DNA of 64,000 nt from Bacteroidota bacterium (lineage in GTDB: Bacteria; Bacteroidota; Bacteroidia; Cytophagales; Cytophagaceae): contig JAEVZS010000002.1 in NCBI GenBank assembly GCA_023392125.1, positions 62,001-126,000 of the forward strand. Reading direction: 5' to 3'. The translations under genes were made by a program, and so were the position numbers. How positions within the stretch are numbered: position 1 is the stretch's first letter; each line of letters starts with the position of its first letter. The notes under the pieces are model-generated. The model ran no database searches, had not been told where the DNA came from, and saw nothing but the letters and a program-made list of their open reading frames with translations. Shown piece after piece: positions 59,035-64,000 of this stretch.

Positions 59035-59691
59035 ATGCTTCGAGCAGCAGATATTTATAAATCGTACGGGGGGCTGAAAGTTCTCAAGGGAGTAAATTTA
59101 CATGTAAGCAAAGGAGAGATCGTCTCGATTGTAGGTGCATCCGGGGCCGGAAAAACCACGCTGCTTCATATACTGGGCACACTGGATCATGCGGACTCGG
59201 GAGCTCTGTACATCAATAATACAGAGATTGACGTAAATATCATGTCGGATAAGGCTCTGTCGTCTTTTCGCAATCAGAATATCGGTTTTATTTTTCAGTT
59301 TCATAATCTTCTGCCTGAGTTTACCGCTCTCGAAAATGTCTGTCTTCCGGCTTATATCACGGGCAAAGCCGAGCATAGTGTGCAAAAAAAGGCCGGAGAT
59401 ATTCTGAATATCCTGGGTATGGGGCATCGGACGGATCATAAGCCGGCACAGCTGTCCGGCGGTGAGCAGCAACGGGTGGCTATTGCCAGAGCGCTGATTA
59501 ATGATCCTGCTATTATTTTTGCAGATGAACCTTCCGGAAATCTTGACTCACAAAATGCGGAAGAGTTACATAAGCTTTTTTTCAAGCTTCGGGATGAGCT
59601 GAACCAGACTTTTGTGATTGTTACGCATAATGCTTCGCTTGCAGCAATTTCCGATCGCAAAATAGAGATGAAAGACGGGGTGATTGTCTGA
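59035..59691 (+). CDS. ABC transporter ATP-binding protein, LolD-like
   Basis: A 218-residue ATPase of the LolD/MacB family that powers lipoprotein release or substrate extrusion. All motifs are seen: Walker A GASGAGKTTLLHILGTLD (about 34-51), Q-loop FIFQFHNLLPEFTALENV, signature LSGGEQQRVAIARAL (about 140-154), Walker B AIIFADEPSGNLDSQNAEEL and H-loop VTHNASLAAISDRKIEM. The matching permease is not adjacent. A TAGTTTTG box (59016-59023) lies only 12 bases before the ATG, so the transcript could be nearly leaderless. Confidence 0.92.
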   Translation: MLRAADIYKSYGGLKVLKGVNLHVSKGEIVSIVGASGAGKTTLLHILGTLDHADSGALYINNTEIDVNIMSDKALSSFRNQNIGFIFQFHNLLPEFTALENVCLPAYITGKAEHSVQKKAGDILNILGMGHRTDHKPAQLSGGEQQRVAIARALINDPAIIFADEPSGNLDSQNAEELHKLFFKLRDELNQTFVIVTHNASLAAISDRKIEMKDGVIV

Positions 59692-59897
59692 ATTTTGCCT
59701 GGTAACTTCTGCCTGTACTATATGCTTTTAATTTCAGTAAATGGTAAGGCAGGGTAGCGAAGACTGGTGGAACTCTTAAAACAATTGAACAAATACACTG
59801 GTTAATCTGATATAATTTTCGTGCAGAAGAAGCATAATAACCTTCTGAGCTGATGAAATATTCAAAGTCAAGTTGGAAAATTAAATCAGAAGAAACC

Positions 59898-60404
59898 ATG
59901 AACACAACCGAATTTAACAACCTCGTATATACAGCCTCCAAATCATTAAAATATCCGGCGCTAAAATTTACCCACAACCAGTCAGATGCCAATGATCTGA
60001 TTCAGGATACAATCGTAAAGGCGCTGAGAAACAAGAATAAATTCAAGAAGGGTACCAATATCAAGGCCTGGTTGTATATTATTATGAAGAATACATTCAT
60101 AAGTAATTACCACAAGGTGGAAAAACGCAATAACCTTATAGACCCTATTGATGACGAGTATAATTTCAATGTGGAAACAACGGTGGCGCAGAATGAAGGC
60201 ACTACCAATATTACCATGGAAGAGATTCATAAGGCCATAAATAAACTTGATAAAGTGTTTAAAGAGCCGTTTATGATGCATTTTTCGGGCTATAAGTATG
60301 AAGAAATTGCCCAAAAGCTTAAAATTCCGATGGGAACCGTAAAGAACCGGATACACGTGGCCCGGAAAACACTTATGCTTGATCTGAAAGACTATAAGCT
60401 TTGA
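59898..60404 (+). CDS. ECF-type RNA polymerase sigma factor, first of a tandem pair
   Basis: A 168-residue sigma factor directing RNA polymerase to alternative promoters. Region 2 is seen in PALKFTHNQSDANDLIQDTI and KAWLYIIMKNTFISNYHKVE (about 20-75), and region 4 in FMMHFSGYKYEEIAQKLKIP followed by MGTVKNRIHVAR (about 130-160). The start at 59898 (MNTTEFNNLVYTASKSL) matches the paralogue at 61003, so the ORF extension to 59853 is rejected. No anti-sigma gene is adjacent, unlike many ECF genes. It is followed by a terminator at 60537-60567. Confidence 0.9.
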   Translation: MNTTEFNNLVYTASKSLKYPALKFTHNQSDANDLIQDTIVKALRNKNKFKKGTNIKAWLYIIMKNTFISNYHKVEKRNNLIDPIDDEYNFNVETTVAQNEGTTNITMEEIHKAINKLDKVFKEPFMMHFSGYKYEEIAQKLKIPMGTVKNRIHVARKTLMLDLKDYKL

Positions 60405-60536
60405 TTATACCTTTTGCATACGAAATGAAACAGAAAGACGGCAGAAAAAAACATTCGGCATGTCAGCCGGATTTTCTGCATCCTTTCTCTATGAAAAATA
60501 CCAAGATTTATTAATTGCTCAGTGGTAGTGCAGATT

Positions 60537-60567
60537 AAAAAAAGGACATTTTATGTCCTTTTTTTTT
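60537..60567. terminator. Terminator after the first sigma factor gene
   Basis: AAAAAAAGGACAT, two-base loop, ATGTCCTTTTTTTTT. The stem is flanked by A- and T-runs. Confidence 0.85.
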
Positions 60568-61002
60568 GTATTTATTACATTTAAAAAATTGTTTTTGTTG
60601 TATAATAATTACATTGTATTATTGTGGTTTTATTTTGCATTTTTCATATATTGTGTAAACATAATTAGTCTTAAATATGTTAGAAAATCTCATTATTTGT
60701 GCCGAATTTAATGTTGGGTGTAAAAAATATTAAAATATATTTATACTAATATTTTGTTTTAAAAAAATAAAAAACATACATTTGTATTACTCGATCGAAT
60801 AGTGGAATTTATTTTATTTTTAGTCTTAGGATTTAATCGGTTTATTGATACCGTATTACAAAAATACAGGAGCTATGGGACATTGGAGAGAATAGGAAAA
60901 ATCCATTTGTTTTTAGTTTGTTAAGGGAGCAGGTCGGAACTCCTTCACACTGTAAAAATTGCGACTTTTATCTAATTAAGAACTTTTTTAAAATTTAAAA
61001 TT
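60568..61002 (+). other. AT-rich intergenic region with a long leader before the second sigma factor gene
   Basis: About 435 bases without a credible gene. A consensus promoter sits at 60753-60784 (see separate entry), so the transcript would carry a leader of about 210 bases. Within it are a six-codon open frame (MGHWRE, near 60874) and a possible short stem, AAGGGAG near 60922 pairing with CTCCTT near 60940. The leader could be regulatory. Confidence 0.5.
60753..60784 (+). promoter_or_regulatory. Promoter for the second sigma factor gene
   Basis: TTTG at 60753-60756, 20-base spacer, TACATTTG at 60777-60784: an exact match to the Bacteroidota consensus. Confidence 0.68.
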
Positions 61003-61509
61003 ATGACACCAGTAGAGTTTAATGAGCTTGTTTATTCAGCATCCAAATCTTTAAAGATTCCCGCATTAAAATTCACTCATAATCCAAACGATGCTGACGA
61101 TCTTATTCAGGATACCATTCTGAAAGCCTTGAAAAACAGAAGTAAATTTAAAACCGGGACTAATATTAAAGCCTGGCTGTATATAATAATGAAAAATACC
61201 TTCATCAGTAATTATCATAAGATAGAGAAACGGAACACGCTGGTGGATCCGATAGATGAAGGATACAATTTCAATGTCTCAAGTACCATATCCTTTAATG
61301 AAGGAGCAGCAAACATAGCCTCCAAAGAGATTGCCAAGGCCATAGCCAAGCTCGATCGTACCTTTCGTATTCCTTTTCTGATGCACTACGAAGGTTTTAA
61401 GTACAATGAGATTGCGGACTATCTCAATATTCCGATGGGTACTGTTAAAAACAGAATTCACGTGGCCCGTAAACAGCTGATGTGTACACTCAAGGAATAC
61501 AAATATTAA
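61003..61509 (+). CDS. ECF-type RNA polymerase sigma factor, second of a tandem pair
   Basis: A 168-residue paralogue of the protein at 59898, identical in length and largely identical in region 2 (PALKFTHNPNDADDLIQDTI, KAWLYIIMKNTFISNYHKIE) and region 4 (MHYEGFKYNEIADYLNIP, MGTVKNRIHVARKQLM). It lacks an adjacent anti-sigma gene. It is expressed from a good promoter with a long leader and is terminated at 61541-61565. The two copies differ mostly in the linker (about 90-125), so they may read different promoters or regulate each other (inference). Confidence 0.9.
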   Translation: MTPVEFNELVYSASKSLKIPALKFTHNPNDADDLIQDTILKALKNRSKFKTGTNIKAWLYIIMKNTFISNYHKIEKRNTLVDPIDEGYNFNVSSTISFNEGAANIASKEIAKAIAKLDRTFRIPFLMHYEGFKYNEIADYLNIPMGTVKNRIHVARKQLMCTLKEYKY

Positions 61510-61540
61510 CAACCAGTTTTCATGCTCAACCAGTATTTTG

Positions 61541-61565
61541 AAAGGCCTGTATGGGCCTTTTTTAT
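61541..61565 (+). terminator. Terminator after the second sigma factor gene
   Basis: AAAGGCC, loop TGTATG, GGCCTTT and a T-run. Confidence 0.82.
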
Positions 61566-61635
61566 TTTATTTGTCCATATCTTTTATGTACATTAAGCCT
61601 CTGAAAAAGCTGTTTTAACTACTGTTTATCCGATT

Positions 61636-63555
61636 TTGCCACCTGATTTGACTGATGCCTTCAAGATTTTAAAACAGGTATGGGGATATGATTCTTTTCG
61701 GCCATTACAGGAAACGATCATACAATCCGTGCTTGATAATAAAGATACCCTGGCGATACTGCCCACCGGCGGGGGAAAATCGGTCTGTTTTCAGATCCCG
61801 GCATTATTGAAAGAAGGTGTTTGTCTGGTGGTTTCTCCTCTGATTGCCCTGATGAAGGATCAGGTGGATCAGCTGAAACAAAAAGGTATTCCGGCATCTG
61901 TTGTCCATTCGGGGTTATCGCACCGGGAAATAGATATCATTCTGGACAATGCGGTATACGGAAGTCTCAGGTTTTTGTATTTGTCTCCCGAACGCTTGCA
62001 GACAGATTTGTTTCTGGCCCGGGTCAAAAAAATGAATATCAGTCTGCTGGCTGTGGATGAGGCGCATTGTATCTCACAATGGGGGTATGATTTTCGCCCT
62101 CCTTATCTGGCAATAGGGGCATTCCGGCAACATTGTCCGGATATCCCGGTACTGGCTCTTACTGCATCGGCCACTCCCGAGGTCAGGCTCGATATTGCCG
62201 ACAAGCTGAATCTGAAAAATCCTCAGATTTACCTCCAGTCTTTTGCAAGGGAAAATCTGTCTTATTCGGTTTTTTATCAGGAAAATAAAGAGAGAAAAAT
62301 TCTGGAGATACTTGGCAGAGTGCCGGGCTCTGCGATAGTATATGTACGCAACCGGCGCAAAACAAAGGAGCTGGCGGACTTTCTCAACAAAAACCGGTTG
62401 ACAGCCGAGTTCTACCATGCAGGACTGAGTCATGCGGAGCGGTCTGCAAAGCAGGAACGATGGATGCGTAATCAGGCTCGTATAATGGTGGCGACCAATG
62501 CTTTTGGGATGGGGATCAATAAGCCGGATGTAAGGGTTGTTATCAATCTGGATCTGCCTGAAAATCTGGAGGCGTACTATCAGGAAGCGGGAAGAGGCGG
62601 CCGTGACGGGCGTAAGGCGTATGCAGTGCTGCTCTATAACCAGCGGGATATAGATCAGCTATATGAAAAGATAAATGATTCATATCCGGAAGTTGAATTT
62701 ATTAAGAAAGTATATCAATGCCTGGCCAATTTTCTCAAAGTAGCTGCAGGAAGCAGTCATCTGGCCAGTTATGATTTTGACTTTGACCTGTTTATTGAAA
62801 ATTTTAAGCTTCCTCAGCGTAAGACATATCATGCTTTAAAACGTATGGAAAGTCAGGGGCTTATAGAGTTCAATGAAGCGTTTTTTGCACCTTCCAGACT
62901 TTTTATTCCGATCAGCCATGAAGAGCTGTACCGGTTTCAGGTAAAAAACGAGCATCTGGACCGGATTATCAAGCTTATATTGCGTCTTTACGGAGGAAGT
63001 GTTTTTTCTCTTTATACGACCATTAATGAGAAGCTGATAGCCAGGCATCTGGATATATCCGAGAAAGAGGTGAAAAATGCGCTGGATCTGCTCGATAAAA
63101 GTCATATAGTTGAATACAGCAGACAAAAAAGCCAGCCTCAGATTGTTTTTCTCACTCCCCGGCTCGATGCTACCCATATGCCTGTTGATCACAAATTTCT
63201 GAATGAACGAAAGGAGCTGGAGCTCATGAAAGCGAGGGCGGCAGAGGGCTATGCAGTTAATGTGACAGAGTGCAGAGCTAAATTCATACGTTCGTATTTC
63301 GGAGAAACAGTGACCGCCGACTGTGGTAAATGTGATGTATGTCTTGAGGAGCTGAAAGCTTCCCGATCCGGAGAACTTTTATATAAAACCAGCATTCTTT
63401 TCCATTTGAATAAAAATGAGTGCGGAATACAGGAGCTGGTAAACAAAATCGACTTTGACAATCCTGATCTGGTTATTGCTGAAATCAGAAATCTGCTTGA
63501 CAGCGGCCAGATTGAGTATTCTGTATCAGGAAATCTTAAAATCAGTAACAAATGA
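61636..63555 (+). CDS. recQ: ATP-dependent DNA helicase RecQ
   Basis: 3'-5' DNA helicase of recombination and repair. The 639 residues show the RecQ layout: Walker A AILPTGGGKSVCFQIPAL (about 37-54), motif II AVDEAHCISQWGYDFRPPYL (about 137-156), motif III LALTASATPEVRLDI, motif VI YQEAGRGGRDGRKAY (about 315-329), and RecQ-C zinc-binding cysteines in TECRAKFIRSYFGETVTADC and KCDVCLEE (about 536-570). An HRDC domain is not evident; the C-terminal 60 residues are short. The start is a TTG (MPPDLTDAFKILKQVWGYDS); no nearby in-frame ATG fits. Its stop overlaps the next gene by 4 bases. Confidence 0.93.
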   Translation: MPPDLTDAFKILKQVWGYDSFRPLQETIIQSVLDNKDTLAILPTGGGKSVCFQIPALLKEGVCLVVSPLIALMKDQVDQLKQKGIPASVVHSGLSHREIDIILDNAVYGSLRFLYLSPERLQTDLFLARVKKMNISLLAVDEAHCISQWGYDFRPPYLAIGAFRQHCPDIPVLALTASATPEVRLDIADKLNLKNPQIYLQSFARENLSYSVFYQENKERKILEILGRVPGSAIVYVRNRRKTKELADFLNKNRLTAEFYHAGLSHAERSAKQERWMRNQARIMVATNAFGMGINKPDVRVVINLDLPENLEAYYQEAGRGGRDGRKAYAVLLYNQRDIDQLYEKINDSYPEVEFIKKVYQCLANFLKVAAGSSHLASYDFDFDLFIENFKLPQRKTYHALKRMESQGLIEFNEAFFAPSRLFIPISHEELYRFQVKNEHLDRIIKLILRLYGGSVFSLYTTINEKLIARHLDISEKEVKNALDLLDKSHIVEYSRQKSQPQIVFLTPRLDATHMPVDHKFLNERKELELMKARAAEGYAVNVTECRAKFIRSYFGETVTADCGKCDVCLEELKASRSGELLYKTSILFHLNKNECGIQELVNKIDFDNPDLVIAEIRNLLDSGQIEYSVSGNLKISNK

Positions 63556-64000
63556 AAATTGTGTTTTTAGATGCTTCTACTATGGGTCCGATGAACCTGG
63601 CCGAAGTATTTGCTTCGTATGGAGAGTATGTGCAATATGATTATTCAGAGCAAAGCCAGGTGGTTGAGCGTGCCAGAGGGGCAACTATCGTAATTACAAA
63701 TAAAGTAAAAATAGGTGCGGATGTATTTGAAAAGCTTCCGGAGATCCGTCTTGTATGTGTTGCAGCTACCGGAACTAATAATATTGATCTCGAAAGTGCC
63801 GGACGTTATGGAGTGGAGGTGAGAAATGTAAAAGGCTATTCGACGGATAGTGTTGCTCAGCAAACTTTTGCTCTTTTGCTGAATCTGCTCAATCATGTCA
63901 GTTATTATGACTCATATGTAAAAAGTCCGGACGGGTATCCGAAAAGCAGAATATTTTCCTGTTTAGACAAACATGTGTATGAGTTGAAGGGAAAGACTGT
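63552..64000 (+). CDS. D-2-hydroxyacid dehydrogenase, N-terminal part (runs off the window)
   Basis: The first 149 codons encode a glycerate/hydroxypyruvate dehydrogenase-like member of the D-isomer 2-hydroxyacid dehydrogenase family. Seen: MKIVFLDASTMGPMNLAEVF, the substrate-site NKVKIGADVFEKLPEIRLVC, VAATGTNNIDLESAGRYGVE and VRNVKGYSTDSVAQQTFALL. The NAD-binding and catalytic Arg/Glu/His parts lie beyond base 64000. The ATG overlaps the recQ stop by 4 bases, implying translational coupling with an unrelated enzyme. The family is shared with the SerA part of the fusion at 55605, but the sequence is a different subgroup. Confidence 0.85.
   Translation, partial: MKIVFLDASTMGPMNLAEVFASYGEYVQYDYSEQSQVVERARGATIVITNKVKIGADVFEKLPEIRLVCVAATGTNNIDLESAGRYGVEVRNVKGYSTDSVAQQTFALLLNLLNHVSYYDSYVKSPDGYPKSRIFSCLDKHVYELKGKT

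Noticed and set aside
59853..59897. N-terminal extension of the first sigma factor
   Set aside because: The paralogue at 61003 has the same N-terminus as the shorter form, which also has the better start context.
1..64000. tRNA, rRNA, CRISPR array or insertion sequence
   Set aside because: None was recognised: no cloverleaf with CCA-type end in the gaps, no rRNA core sequences, no regularly spaced repeats and no transposase.

Overview
The window reads as chromosomal DNA of a free-living member of the Bacteroidota, most likely a Cytophagales-like lineage (inference from gene content; no rRNA or tRNA gene is present to confirm it). The grounds are: promoters of the Bacteroidota type (TTTG, 18-20 bases, TAnnTTTG), few Shine-Dalgarno sequences, DUF1573 proteins, a complete Bat (aerotolerance-type) operon, PD40/OmpA proteins, a DUF5723 barrel, a fused E1 alpha/beta 2-oxoacid dehydrogenase and an animal/fungal-type (GT3) glycogen synthase. 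Coding density is high and there are no insertion sequences, phage genes or CRISPR arrays.

Layout. 0-9.6 kb: partial AMP nucleosidase, a stand-alone HsdR-N nuclease-like protein, alanine dehydrogenase, a DUF1573 protein, fused E1, a DCC protein, a LuxE-like adenylating enzyme, a lipoprotein and DNA primase. 9.7-23.1 kb: surface polysaccharide region with a glycosyltransferase, a PD40-OmpA protein, GT3 glycogen synthase, then an AT-rich Wzy/Wzx/glycosyltransferase block on the minus strand and a Wzz-like protein on the plus strand. 23.5-32.7 kb: an exported superoxide dismutase and the operon moxR-DUF58-DUF4381-like-batA-batB-batC-batD-batE, mostly with 4-base overlaps. 33-37.3 kb: fatty acid hydroxylase, DUF6134 protein, a LytTR regulator without its phospho-acceptor Asp, and a DegT aminotransferase plus initiating sugar transferase. 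37.4-46.6 kb: ispE, small hypotheticals, a FecR-like/TPR plus CHASE2 pair, an aromatic amino acid hydroxylase homologue with an altered iron site, thioesterase, methyltransferase, trpS and a second exported DUF1573 protein. 46.6-51.7 kb: an outer-membrane trio (PD40-CRD-OmpA, DUF5723 barrel, lipoprotein). 51.9-58.9 kb: a 38-codon membrane peptide gene, mdh, bestrophin-like channel, MaoC hydratase, serC with a serB-serA fusion, and sucC. 59-64 kb: LolD-like ATPase, two tandem paralogous ECF sigma factors, recQ and the start of a D-2-hydroxyacid dehydrogenase.

How the genes work together. Central metabolism is represented by 2-oxoacid decarboxylation (E1), malate dehydrogenase, succinyl-CoA ligase and alanine dehydrogenase. 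Serine synthesis from 3-phosphoglycerate is encoded completely by two adjacent genes. Envelope functions dominate the rest: capsule or O-antigen assembly, the Bat stress complex with a secreted SOD downstream, and several outer-membrane or periplasmic scaffolds. The points that most deserve follow-up are the swapped cofactor residues in E1 alpha, the Glu-to-Gln change at the hydroxylase iron site, the Asp-to-Asn change in the LytTR regulator, the twin sigma factors with a long leader, the CHASE2/FecR pair with no output domain, the outer-membrane trio, the hidden 38-residue membrane peptide and a perfect inverted repeat at the mdh promoter.
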